Shown here in pieces: positions 35,078 to 43,125 of a DNA stretch of 64,000 nucleotides; the stretch's first letter is position 1, and each line of letters starts with the position of its first letter. The DNA comes from an uncultured Gemmiger sp. (lineage in GTDB: Bacteria > Bacillota > Clostridia > Oscillospirales > Ruminococcaceae): positions 1 to 64,000 of the forward strand of contig CALXBE010000009.1 of NCBI GenBank assembly GCA_944386495.1, written 5' to 3'. The position numbers were made by a program, and so were the translations under genes. The notes beneath the pieces were generated by a model, which did no database searches, had not been told where the DNA came from, and was given only the letters and a program-made list of their open reading frames with translations.

Positions 35078-35161
35078 GCGAGAGTGCTGGAACTGGCAGA
35101 CAGGCACGTTTGAGGTGCGTGTGCTATTAGCGTGTGGGTTCAAGTCCCATCTCTCGCACCA
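35078..35161 (+). tRNA. tRNA-Leu (GAG)
   Basis: The 84-nt gene has acceptor GCGAGAG/CTCTCGC, class II variable arm (GTGCTATTAGCGTGTG), T-arm GGGTTCAAGTCCC and encoded CCA. The anticodon arm CACGT-TTGAGGT-GCGTG gives GAG, reading CUC/CUU. Confidence 0.95.
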
Positions 35162-35163
35162 GC

Positions 35164-35199
35164 AAAAAGGCGGTTGCCCACAAGGGCGACCGCCTTTTT
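35164..35199 (+). terminator. Terminator of tRNA-Leu
   Basis: The 16-bp stem AAAAAGGCGGTTGCCC with GGGCGACCGCCTTTTT (one G-T type mispair) has a 4-nt loop and lies directly after CCA. A partial copy of its right arm (CAACCGCCTTTTTCTGGGCGGA) recurs at about 35380-35401. Confidence 0.85.
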
Positions 35200-35244
35200 G
35201 CTGGGCAGATAAGGCTTGAAGCTGGCAAGGAATCTGCCGTAAAG

Positions 35245-35328
35245 AACCCAGTCCTGTGGACTGGGTTTAGACAGAGTGCCCTGAGGGCATAACCCTCAGG
35301 GCGAAATCTTTTGCAAAGCAAAAGATTT
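35245..35328. repeat. Three consecutive palindromes downstream of tRNA-Leu
   Basis: Three perfect inverted repeats lie within 84 nt. AACCCAGTCC-tgt-GGACTGGGTT is at 35245-35267. GCCCTGAGGG-cataa-CCCTCAGGGC is at 35278-35302. AAATCTTTTGC-aaa-GCAAAAGATTT is at 35304-35328, followed by TT. The last looks like a terminator. The first shares its core with the palindrome at 126-150. The remaining sequence to 35435 holds no gene. Confidence 0.75.
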
Positions 35329-35435
35329 TTCAAGCCCCATCCTCCAGCCCTCCTCATCCCTTTCCCGACCAAGCAGGGCAACCGCCTTTTTCTGGGCGGA
35401 TGAACTTTTTTAACTTGAAAAGAAGGTGTTTTTTT

Positions 35436-36809
35436 ATGGGTTCCGATACCCTTTCGCCCCAGACAAGAATCTTCCGGGACATGCCCATCCCCGCCGCTCT
35501 GGGAAAGATGATTCTTCCGGCGGTGGTCAGTCAGCTGATCGTCCTGATTTATAACATGGCCGACACCTTCTTTGTAGGGCAGACCGGAGACCCTTACATG
35601 GTAGCCTCCACCTCCCTGATTCTGCCGGTCTTTAACATTACCCTTTGTCTGGCAGGCCTTTCGGGAGTGGGAGGCGGCTCCCTCATCTCCCGCCTGCTGG
35701 GCCTGTCCCGGGAGGAGGAAGCCCGCCGGGTAAGTGCCTTTTCCCTCTGGCTCGGGGTCTTTATTGCAGTAATCTTTGCCCTGGGTACTGCCCTTTTCAT
35801 GGACCCTCTTCTGGAACTGCTGGGTGCCGGTGCAAACACCTACCCTTACGCCCGGCAATATGCCTTCTGTGTCATCGTGCTGGGAGGCGTTCCCACGGTA
35901 CTGTCCAATGTTCTGTCCAACCTCATTCGAAGCATCGGCCGGTCCCGGGAGGCCAGTGCCGGAATCATCCTGGGCGGCGTTCTGAATATAGCCCTGGACC
36001 CTCTTTTCATGTTTGTGCTTCTCCCCTCCGGTCATGCGGTGCTGGGGGCAGGAATCGCCACCTGCGTTTCCAACTGTGTGGCCCTGCTCTACTTCATCCG
36101 GGTGCTGGTGGGGATGGGACCCGGCTCCATCATCACATTCAGTCCCCGGGAAGGTATGCCCTGCAGGGAAAGCATCCTGGGGGTGTTCGGGGTCGGTATT
36201 CCTTCTGCTGTGGCCACCCTCCTGTTTGATTTGGATTATGTGGTGCTTGACAAGCTTATGGTCTCCTACCATGACCTGGCACTGGCCGCCATCGGCATCG
36301 TACTGAAGGTGGAGCGGTTCCCCCTGAATGTGGGAATCGGCATCTGCCAGGGTATGCTCCCTCTGGTGGCCTACAACTATTCTGCCGGCAACAAAAAGCG
36401 GATGGAGGATGCCATCCGTTTTTCCCGGACCCTGGGTCTGGTGATTGCAGGAGTAAGCATTCTTCTCTATGAATTGTTTGCTCCCCAATTGGCCAACCTG
36501 TTTATCTCGGAGCCCCAGACGGTGGCTCTGGCCACCCAGTTCCTCCGAATCCGGGTACTGGCTACTCCTCTCATGTTCCTGAGCTTCTTTACCGTCTACC
36601 TTTTCCAGTCCTTCGGGAAAGGCCGGATTTCCCTGTTCCTGGGTGTTGCCCGGTGGCTGGGCTTCAATATTCCCATGCTTTTCATTCTGAATACCCTGGT
36701 GGGGATGTATGGTCTGGTATGGTCCCAGGTGACCGCAGACATTCTCACCGTTCTGCTCTCCTTCTGGGTTTATTTCCGGTACAAGCCCCGCCTGCAAGAT
36801 AACAAATAA
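35436..36809 (+). CDS. MATE family efflux transporter
   Basis: This 457-aa membrane protein has about twelve helices in two related halves. MATE landmarks are PAVVSQLIVLIYNMADTFFVGQ at the N-terminus and the GVGGGSLISRLLG and NYSAGNKKRMEDAI loops. It should export drugs or metabolites with Na+ or H+ as counter-ion; the substrate is unknown. I chose the ATG at 35436 with AAGAAGGTG upstream. An upstream ATG in frame at 35400 lacks a ribosome site. Confidence 0.92.
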   Translation: MGSDTLSPQTRIFRDMPIPAALGKMILPAVVSQLIVLIYNMADTFFVGQTGDPYMVASTSLILPVFNITLCLAGLSGVGGGSLISRLLGLSREEEARRVSAFSLWLGVFIAVIFALGTALFMDPLLELLGAGANTYPYARQYAFCVIVLGGVPTVLSNVLSNLIRSIGRSREASAGIILGGVLNIALDPLFMFVLLPSGHAVLGAGIATCVSNCVALLYFIRVLVGMGPGSIITFSPREGMPCRESILGVFGVGIPSAVATLLFDLDYVVLDKLMVSYHDLALAAIGIVLKVERFPLNVGIGICQGMLPLVAYNYSAGNKKRMEDAIRFSRTLGLVIAGVSILLYELFAPQLANLFISEPQTVALATQFLRIRVLATPLMFLSFFTVYLFQSFGKGRISLFLGVARWLGFNIPMLFILNTLVGMYGLVWSQVTADILTVLLSFWVYFRYKPRLQDNK

Positions 36810-36845
36810 AAAAATCCCGGGTCATTTTGACCCGGGATTTTTCTT
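36810..36845. terminator. Bidirectional terminator MATE/guaB
   Basis: The 14-bp stem AAAAATCCCGGGTC/GACCCGGGATTTTT has a 5-nt loop between convergent genes. Confidence 0.92.
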
Positions 36846-36856
36846 TTTGATTCAGT

Positions 36857-38362
36857 TTAGTTGGCGCCCTGGCTGTTCTTGAGGATAACATCATGGCTGC
36901 CGCCCTCCACGATACTGGTGGAGGAAACCACGGTCAGGCGGGCCTTCTCCTGCAGTTCAGGAATGGAGAGAGCGCCGCAGTTGCACATGGTGCTCTTGAC
37001 CTTGTACAGGGTAATATTTACGCCGTCGGCCAGAGGTCCGGCGTAAGGCACATAGCTGTCTACGCCTTCTTCAAAGCTCAGCTTGGAGGCGCCGCCCAGG
37101 TCGTACCGCTGCCAGTTCCGGGCACGGTTGCTTCCCTCGCCCCAGTACTCCTTCACATAGTTGCCGTTGATACGCAGCTTGTTGGTGGGGCTTTCATCGA
37201 ACCGGGCAAAGTAGCGGCCCAGCATGACGAAGTCAGCGCCCATGGCCAGGGCCAGGGTAATATGATAGTCGTGAACGATACCGCCGTCGGAGCAGATGGG
37301 CACATAAATGCCGGTCTCCTTGTAGTACTCGTCCCGGGCCTTGGCTACCTCAATAACGGCAGTGGCCTGTCCACGGCCAATACCCTTGGTCTCACGGGTA
37401 ATGCAGATGGAACCGCCGCCAATGCCGATCTTGACAAAGTCAGCACCGGCCTTGGCCAGGAAACGGAATCCGTCCCGGTCCACCACATTGCCGGCACCTA
37501 CCTTGACGGTATCGCCGTAATGCTCCCGAATCCAGGAGATGGTCCGGCTCTGCCACTCGCTGAAGCCCTCGGAGGAGTCAATGCAGAGCACATCGGCGCC
37601 GGCTTCCACCAGAGCGGGAACACGCTTTGCGTAGTCACGGGTATTGATACCGGCGCCTACCACATAGCTCTTGTTGGCATCCAGCAGCTCGTTGACAAAT
37701 TCCTTGTGGCTGTCGTAGTCCTTCCGGAATACCAGATACTGGAGATGTCCATCCTTATCCACCAGGGGCAGGCTGTTGATCTTATTGTCCCAGATAATGT
37801 CGTTGGCTTCCTTCAGGGTAGTGGTATCAGGGGCAACCACCAGTTTCTCCAGGGGAGTCATAAACTCGCTGACGGGAGTCTCCACGCTCATCCGGCTGAC
37901 CCGGTAATCCCGGCTGGCTACAATGCCCAGCAGTTTGCCGTGGGCAGTGCCGTCGTGGGTGATAGCCACAGTGGAGTGACCGGTGGTAGCTTTCAGTTCC
38001 AGAACATCGGCCAGGGTTGCCTCAGGGCAAAGGTTGCACTTGCTGGTGACAAAGCCCTTCTTATAGCTCTTTACCCGGGCTACCATTGCGGCTTCGTCCT
38101 CAACGGTCTGGTTGCCGTAAATGAAGGACACGCCGCCCTGCTTGGCCAAGGCAATGGCCAGGTTATCCCCGGACACAGACTGCATGATGGCGCTGACCAT
38201 GGGAATGTTCATGGTGAGAGGGCACTCTTCCTGGCCCTTTCTGTACTTGACCAAAGGAGTTTTCAGACTGACAGCGTCCGGCACACATTCTGAGGAAGAA
38301 TAACCAGGGACCAACAGATACTCTCCAAAAGTGCGGCTGGGCTCGGTAAAATAAGTAGCCAT
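36857..38362 (-). CDS. guaB: IMP dehydrogenase
   Basis: This 501-aa enzyme oxidises IMP to XMP with NAD+, the committed step to GMP. The TIM barrel is interrupted by a CBS pair (about 100-220). The catalytic Cys lies in [12 protein letters not shown], with substrate loops [10 protein letters not shown] and [11 protein letters not shown], and the flap and C-terminal stretch ([14 protein letters not shown]) are present. The order of loops is normal, but [11 protein letters not shown] replaces the usual flap sequence, as in some bacterial IMPDHs annotated in Clostridia. GGAGATATGTT precedes the ATG. Confidence 0.94.
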   Translation of the reverse strand: MATYFTEPSRTFGEYLLVPGYSSSECVPDAVSLKTPLVKYRKGQEECPLTMNIPMVSAIMQSVSGDNLAIALAKQGGVSFIYGNQTVEDEAAMVARVKSYKKGFVTSKCNLCPEATLADVLELKATTGHSTVAITHDGTAHGKLLGIVASRDYRVSRMSVETPVSEFMTPLEKLVVAPDTTTLKEANDIIWDNKINSLPLVDKDGHLQYLVFRKDYDSHKEFVNELLDANKSYVVGAGINTRDYAKRVPALVEAGADVLCIDSSEGFSEWQSRTISWIREHYGDTVKVGAGNVVDRDGFRFLAKAGADFVKIGIGGGSICITRETKGIGRGQATAVIEVAKARDEYYKETGIYVPICSDGGIVHDYHITLALAMGADFVMLGRYFARFDESPTNKLRINGNYVKEYWGEGSNRARNWQRYDLGGASKLSFEEGVDSYVPYAGPLADGVNITLYKVKSTMCNCGALSIPELQEKARLTVVSSTSIVEGGSHDVILKNSQGAN

Positions 38363-38407
38363 AACATATCTCCTTTTCTTGTAACAGGTATGTGATTTTT
38401 GTTTACC

Positions 38408-38436
38408 ATTTTAGCACAGAACCCGCCAAAAGACAA
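38408..38436 (-). promoter_or_regulatory. Promoter for guaB
   Basis: On the minus strand TTGTCT and TAAAAT are 17 bp apart, about 46 nt before the guaB start codon. Confidence 0.6.
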
Positions 38437-38593
38437 AGCCTTTCCCTGCCAAACTTTTCTTTTTTATTTTGTGGAAAAAGTGGCATTTTCACAACAACTG
38501 CTCCTGATTAGTAGTACTTTCCCGAAAGGCGGTTTCTTTCCCCATAAAATTTCTTTTCCACAAAAATTTTACATATTTTTCCCCAACTTTCTA

Positions 38594-38622
38594 TTGACAA
38601 GTTATTTCAATTTGGTTACAAT
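38594..38622 (+). promoter_or_regulatory. Strong promoter for a candidate small RNA
   Basis: A perfect TTGACA, a 17-bp spacer and TACAAT (one mismatch to TATAAT) point right, away from guaB. No reading frame with a ribosome site lies in the 150 nt that follow. Confidence 0.75.
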
Positions 38623-38628
38623 TTAATT

Positions 38629-38775
38629 GCAGGTTGGTTACAAACTTTTTTCATGTGTTTCCTTTCATAACATTGGGCATCCGCAGTTTTCCAAAACGGC
38701 CCAACTCCTGTCCTCCTTTGCAGGAGTGCGGAAAAAGATTAGAGCTTTGCTTTTTGGCAAGGCTCTTTCTTTTTA
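38629..38775 (+). ncRNA. Candidate small RNA with C-rich anti-Shine-Dalgarno loop
   Basis: A transcript from the promoter at 38594 would run about 147 nt and end at an intrinsic terminator (AGAGCTTTGC/GCAAGGCTCT, 38741-38766, then TTCTTTTT). Inside, TTGGGC pairs with GCCCAA around an inner GTTTT/AAAAC stem. ACTCCTG pairs with CAGGAGT, exposing the loop TCCTCCTTTG, which is complementary to a Shine-Dalgarno sequence. The closing stem and bubble of 6S RNA and the Alu-domain of SRP RNA are absent. No family is recognised. Confidence 0.6.
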
Positions 38776-38796
38776 TCCTATATAAATAAAAGAAAG

Positions 38797-38821
38797 GGGA
38801 CGGCCCTTTTCAGGCTGTCCC
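38797..38821 (-). terminator. Terminator after the lipoprotein gene at 38835
   Basis: On the minus strand GGGACAGCC pairs with GGCCGTCCC (one G-U) around a 7-nt loop, followed by CTTTCTTTTATTT. Confidence 0.75.
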
Positions 38822-38834
38822 ATTTTGCTGTATC

Positions 38835-39317
38835 TTATTGCCGGCCAGCGGGAGTGACCTCGGTCACATCCATCTTTAGCCGGTAGGTGTGGGGGGTTCC
38901 GTCTTTCTGAATCACTTCCAGTTCAAAATAGAGCTGATCCGTCCAGCCCTCTTTCAAGCTGAGGAAAGAGCCTTTTTCTCCCCACATCTTGCCCAGATCT
39001 CCATTTGCCTTTATTGATTCTCCCGTCTGGTCCACCACCGCATTTTGGGTGATCACGCTTTCCTCCAAACCATCGACCCAGTAATAGGTCGTAGTGAATT
39101 CGGCAATTTCTTCCGGGAATCCTTCCAGGGTTTTGAGCTCTCCGCCGCAGAAGATGTCCTGCTCCTCGCTCTGGACGATGACCCCATTGGAGACAGAAAA
39201 GAGAGTGTCTTCCCCGTGGAAGGAGTAGACCCGCAGGGGTTCCTGCTCTTTGGTCTGGCATCCTGCCAGGGCCAGGAGAAAAATGAGAGCCAAAGCCAGT
39301 TTTTTGAATTTACTCAT
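38835..39317 (-). CDS. Small lipoprotein, function unknown
   Basis: This 160-aa protein has a signal peptide and lipobox LAGC (Cys at about 20). The mature part (about 140 residues, acidic) shows alternating beta-strand-like segments (VYSFHGEDTLFSVSNGVIV, YYWVDGLEESVITQNAVV). I recognise no family. It starts 6 nt after the GH13 gene and is therefore the third gene of the ATP-grasp/GH13 operon. Its link to those enzymes is inferred from position only. Confidence 0.75.
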   Translation of the reverse strand: MSKFKKLALALIFLLALAGCQTKEQEPLRVYSFHGEDTLFSVSNGVIVQSEEQDIFCGGELKTLEGFPEEIAEFTTTYYWVDGLEESVITQNAVVDQTGESIKANGDLGKMWGEKGSFLSLKEGWTDQLYFELEVIQKDGTPHTYRLKMDVTEVTPAGRQ

Positions 39318-39323
39318 TTTTTC

Positions 39324-40634
39324 TTATCTCTCGCAAAGCCAGTACTGGACACTGTAAGGAGGCAGAAGGCTTCCCCCTCCGAAGTCGTGCTGGTTCCCGG
39401 TAATCAGGTCCACGGCCAGGCCGCATCCCGCATTGAAGTGAGCGGTATAGGGTTCACTGTCCGCATTGATGGCCACCAGCACCCGCTGGTTCTGGGTGGC
39501 ACGCTGGAAGATGATTTGCTTATTGTTGAGCATGATGTTCTGGTAGTCCCCGTAGCAAAGGGCTTCGCTCTTTTTATGGGCCTGAGCCAGCTGGGCGATC
39601 CAGCGGGTCAGGTCGTTTTCCTCCGGCTTATCCAACTGGGGACGAAGGCTCCAGTCTCCCTGGGATTTATCTCCCTTGATTCCCCACTCGCTGCCGTAGT
39701 AGACCGCCGGAACTCCCGGCATACCGAACATGAGCCCGTAGATAGGTGCCAGATGTTCCTGGTTGGAAAGGATACTGGCGATACGGCTTACATCGTGGTT
39801 ATCCACAAAGCAGACCAGGTGTTTTCCCTTATACAGAGTCCAGGGCTCGGGGCCGAACTGCCGGGCCAGGCTGTGACCAATCTCAAACATATTCATGCTG
39901 TTGAAGCTGGAATAAAGCCCCTTGTAGCACTCGTAGTTGGTCACGGAATGGCACATCTCGTCATTCATCCACCGGTTGTAGTCTCCGTGGAGGGTTTCCC
40001 CGAACAGAACAAAATCCGGTTTCAGGCTGCCGGTAAACTGCCGCAGCTGCCGCAGATAATCCGGGTCCAGGCAGTAGGCCACATCCAGCCGCAGGCCGTC
40101 AATGTCAAACTCTTCCACCCATTTCCGGATGGCGGAGAATTGGTGATCCACCACCGCCGGGTTCTTCAGGTTCAGTTTGACCAGCTCGTAGTGGCCTTCC
40201 CAGCCCTCATACCAGAATCCGTCCTGGTAGGGACTGTCCCCGTCAAAGTGTACATTGAACCAGTCCTTGTAGGGGCTGTCCCATTTTTTCTCCTGTACAT
40301 CCCGGAAAGCCCAGAACCCCCGGCCCACATGGTTGAACACTCCATCCAACATGACCTTCATTCCTGCATCATGGATGGCCTGGCAGACCTTTTTGAAATC
40401 CTCATTGGTCCCCAGACGGTTATCTACCAGGGTATAGTCCCGGGTATCATAGCCGTGGGCATCGGACAGGAACAAGGGATTGAACAGCACCGTAGTAGCG
40501 CCCAGAGAGCGGATGTGCTCCACCCAGTCCAGCACTTTCAGGATATTATGGCTTTCTTCCCCGCAATTCTGCCGGGGTGCGCCGCACAGGCCCAGGGGGT
40601 AAATTTGGTAGATCACTGCCTCATCAAACCACAT
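39324..40634 (-). CDS. GH13 alpha-amylase family glycosidase
   Basis: This 436-aa cytoplasmic enzyme (no signal peptide) is a compact GH13 barrel. Conserved regions are DGVFNH (region I, about 97-102), the nucleophile in DGLRLDVAY (Asp184), the acid/base in FGETLHGD (Glu213) and FVDNHD (Asp281). A short C-terminal beta domain follows. All catalytic residues are present. The closest types in my judgement are neopullulanase or cyclomaltodextrinase-like enzymes, but their N-terminal dimer domain is missing. I chose the ATG at 40634 with AAGGAAG upstream; the 18-nt longer form would need a non-ATG start inside the preceding gene. Confidence 0.88.
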   Translation of the reverse strand: MWFDEAVIYQIYPLGLCGAPRQNCGEESHNILKVLDWVEHIRSLGATTVLFNPLFLSDAHGYDTRDYTLVDNRLGTNEDFKKVCQAIHDAGMKVMLDGVFNHVGRGFWAFRDVQEKKWDSPYKDWFNVHFDGDSPYQDGFWYEGWEGHYELVKLNLKNPAVVDHQFSAIRKWVEEFDIDGLRLDVAYCLDPDYLRQLRQFTGSLKPDFVLFGETLHGDYNRWMNDEMCHSVTNYECYKGLYSSFNSMNMFEIGHSLARQFGPEPWTLYKGKHLVCFVDNHDVSRIASILSNQEHLAPIYGLMFGMPGVPAVYYGSEWGIKGDKSQGDWSLRPQLDKPEENDLTRWIAQLAQAHKKSEALCYGDYQNIMLNNKQIIFQRATQNQRVLVAINADSEPYTAHFNAGCGLAVDLITGNQHDFGGGSLLPPYSVQYWLCER

Positions 40635-40652
40635 ACACTTCTTCCTTTCCAA

Positions 40653-41894
40653 TCAGCCGGAAGCAGCAGGCTTCTTCTCCTGTTTCCGGGCTGCCTTATT
40701 CTTGTGGGTTGTAATGACCATTTTGCTGAAATCATCCATTTCTTTCTTGGTATCAAAGCAGGCGATATACAGCATATTTCCCATGGTATCGGCCAGGACC
40801 TCGGGCAGGCGCTCCACCATGACCAGGTTCTTGTTATATTTCTTGTAAATCTCCTCCTGGGGAACGGAATACACATTTTTGTCCCGCCGGGTGGCGCAGA
40901 CACAATACTGCATTTTTTCTGCCAGAGGATGGCGCATTTCCCCAAAGGCCACCATATCCGCCCAGAGCTGGTAAAGGTCCAGGCTTCCGGCAAAGTTTTC
41001 CATATCCACCGTAAAGCCTCCGGCCGGGCGCATATTCACTTCCAGGCCTACAATATCGCCCTTCTTGCCCAGGCCGGGCTTGCCGGTTTTCAGGCGGAAG
41101 AACTCACAGTGGAAGAAGCGGTTCCGGGCATCAAAGGCCTTGATGGTTGCCTCCCCTGCCTTCCGCAGGTTATCTGCAATGCTCTTGTCCACATAATACC
41201 AGAGGCTGGTCTTTTCATTTACCGCATCCATAATGGAGTCGGGGCTCACATGGCTGGTAGCATAGAAAATCTCGGCGTTCCGTCCGGAGATGCCGTCAAA
41301 GGTGACAATCTCCCCGTCCACGAATTCTTCCATAATATACTGGACCCCATACCGTTTCCCGGCCAGGAACCGGTTCAGGTCGGTCTCGTTCTTGATTTTC
41401 CAGTTATCGCTGCTGCCCACACCGCTGTCCGGCTTGGCCACAACAGGATACCCCACCTGTTTGATAAATTCCAGGCAGTCCGCCTTTTCCTTTACCATGT
41501 GATACCGGGCCACCGGAATCCCTGCCTTCTCATAGTAAGCCTTCATCCCGGACTTGGATTTATACCGGCTTATCTCGCTGGCATTCAGGCCGGTGGTAAT
41601 GTTGAAATCGGTGCGGAGCTGAGCGTCCTGCTCCAGCCAATACTCGTTGTTGCTTTCCACCCAGTCGATTTTTCCGTACCGGAAGGTAAAGTAGCCCATG
41701 GCACGAAGCATTTCGTCGTAATTTTCCATATTATCGACCCGGTAATACTCGGTCAGGCTATCCCGAAGCTCCCAGCGGAGCTGTTCATAGGGGCAGTCCC
41801 CGATTCCCAGCACATTGACTCCGTTCTGGTGGAGCCTCTGGACAAAGTTCCAGTAGTTGGTGGGAAAATGGGGGCTGATGAATACGAAGTTCAT
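40653..41894 (-). CDS. ATP-grasp enzyme of unknown specificity
   Basis: This 413-aa ATP-grasp protein has an N-terminal Rossmann-like pre-ATP domain (MNFVFISPHFPTNYWNFVQRLHQNGVNVLGIGD). The nucleotide-binding middle is VGYPVVAKPDSGVGSSDNWKI and YIMEEFVDGEIVTFDGI, and the metal-binding end is FHCEFFRLK and VGLEVNMRPAGGF. Family members join a carboxylate to an amine or thiol, or make a carboxyphosphate. Neither substrate is evident. It is the first gene of a three-gene operon with a GH13 glycosidase and a lipoprotein, a pairing I cannot link to a described pathway. Confidence 0.85.
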   Translation of the reverse strand: MNFVFISPHFPTNYWNFVQRLHQNGVNVLGIGDCPYEQLRWELRDSLTEYYRVDNMENYDEMLRAMGYFTFRYGKIDWVESNNEYWLEQDAQLRTDFNITTGLNASEISRYKSKSGMKAYYEKAGIPVARYHMVKEKADCLEFIKQVGYPVVAKPDSGVGSSDNWKIKNETDLNRFLAGKRYGVQYIMEEFVDGEIVTFDGISGRNAEIFYATSHVSPDSIMDAVNEKTSLWYYVDKSIADNLRKAGEATIKAFDARNRFFHCEFFRLKTGKPGLGKKGDIVGLEVNMRPAGGFTVDMENFAGSLDLYQLWADMVAFGEMRHPLAEKMQYCVCATRRDKNVYSVPQEEIYKKYNKNLVMVERLPEVLADTMGNMLYIACFDTKKEMDDFSKMVITTHKNKAARKQEKKPAASG

Positions 41895-41998
41895 AAATCT
41901 TTCTTTCCTTTCCTGCTTCTCTCTTACCCATTCTACTTTATCACTTTAAGAAATAAAAGAGTTTTTTTGACATTTTAGGGAAAATGTAGCAGAAAAGT

Positions 41999-43075
41999 TC
42001 AGCCTTTATCCTTCAATCTCTGATGGGTCACTTCCCCGATTATGGTGTAGAGGACCCGGAAAACCGGAATCATCAGAATCATGCCGGCCACTCCGAACAG
42101 CCGTCCGCCCAGGGTCACCGCAGCCAGCACCCAGATAGGGGGCAGCCCAACCGAGTTGCCCACCACCTTGGGGTAGACAAAGGTTCCCTCTACCTGCTGC
42201 ACAGCCAGGAAGATGACCAGAAACCAGATGGTCTTTTCCGGCTGCTGGGCCAGCATCAGGAACACTCCCACGCCGCCCCCGATGAAGCTGCCGAAAATGG
42301 GGATAATGGCAGTGATTCCCACCACCACGCAAATCAGGGCAATATTGGGCATACGGCAGATGAACATGGCCACCGCCAGCATAAGGGCCAGGATGACCGC
42401 TTCCAGGCACTGAACTCCAAAGAAGGTGCGGAAGCTCTCCCCCACCAGCCGCAGAATCCTAAACAGGCTTTTTGCCTTGTCTTCGGGAAGCCAGGCCATG
42501 GCCAGCTGCACTCCCTGGCGGTGGAGGGTCTGGCGGTGAAGGAGGATATAGCAGGCAAAGACCAGGCCCAGGCCGAAATCGGTCAGGCCGCCCATCATAC
42601 CGGAAAGGCCGCTGACCGTTCCGCCGCCTACGGTGCCCAGCAAATCCTCCGCCACCTTTGAAAAGTCAGGCATGGGAATCTGGGCCAGCCAGGGCCATTT
42701 TTCCATCTGGACTGCCAGCCAGGCCTCTGTTTTATCCCAGAACCCGGGCAGGGACTGGGCCAGGGCTTTTCCGCTTTCCATCAGCTGGGGAACCACCAAA
42801 AATCCCGCCAGCAAAAGGGCCGCCAGGACCCCCAGCAAGGTAATGATCAAAGCCAGTGGGCGGCGGACTTTGATGATTCCGCCAGGGAGGTTATCCTCCA
42901 CCGCCATCATGGGAATGCTGAGAAGAAAGGCCAGCAGTCCCCCTACAAAGAAAGGAGCCGTGATCCGCCAGATCCAGGCGGCCAGGCCGGCGGCCATCCC
43001 CTCCCCTGCCAGGAGCAGGACCGCTGCCACCAGCCAGCCCAATTTTCCCAGAAGACTCATTCCCTGTCCTTTCAT
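41999..43075 (-). CDS. PerM / AI-2E-family (YtvI-like) membrane protein
   Basis: This 358-aa membrane protein of PF01594 has about seven to eight helices and the family segment GITAIIPIFGSFIGGGVGVFLML, then QQVEGTFVYPKVVG. The family name (AI-2 exporter) reflects TqsA; many Gram-positive members are instead ion or sporulation-linked permeases, so substrate is open. I chose the ATG at 43075, preceded by AAGGAGGATAG, over an earlier frame start. Confidence 0.88.
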   Translation of the reverse strand: MKGQGMSLLGKLGWLVAAVLLLAGEGMAAGLAAWIWRITAPFFVGGLLAFLLSIPMMAVEDNLPGGIIKVRRPLALIITLLGVLAALLLAGFLVVPQLMESGKALAQSLPGFWDKTEAWLAVQMEKWPWLAQIPMPDFSKVAEDLLGTVGGGTVSGLSGMMGGLTDFGLGLVFACYILLHRQTLHRQGVQLAMAWLPEDKAKSLFRILRLVGESFRTFFGVQCLEAVILALMLAVAMFICRMPNIALICVVVGITAIIPIFGSFIGGGVGVFLMLAQQPEKTIWFLVIFLAVQQVEGTFVYPKVVGNSVGLPPIWVLAAVTLGGRLFGVAGMILMIPVFRVLYTIIGEVTHQRLKDKG

Positions 43076-43125
43076 TTTTGCTCTATCCTCCTTATGGAGA
43101 AACCTCATTCTCCGGTTATTTCCGT

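Noticed and set aside
38460-38570. Cluster of TTTTCCACA-like sequences that resemble DnaA boxes in an AT-rich region
   Set aside because: Only two good matches to the DnaA box pattern, in opposite directions. No dnaA, dnaN or gyrase genes are near, and the region is explained by guaB and small-RNA promoters.
38629-38775. 6S RNA or SRP RNA as identity of the candidate small RNA
   Set aside because: The 5' and 3' ends do not pair into a closing stem with a central bubble, and the Alu-domain consensus of SRP RNA is missing.
41999-43075. Reading the PF01594 protein as an AI-2 exporter matched to luxS
   Set aside because: The family name is misleading; members transport various ions or have unknown roles. 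luxS is 11 kb away with no shared control visible.
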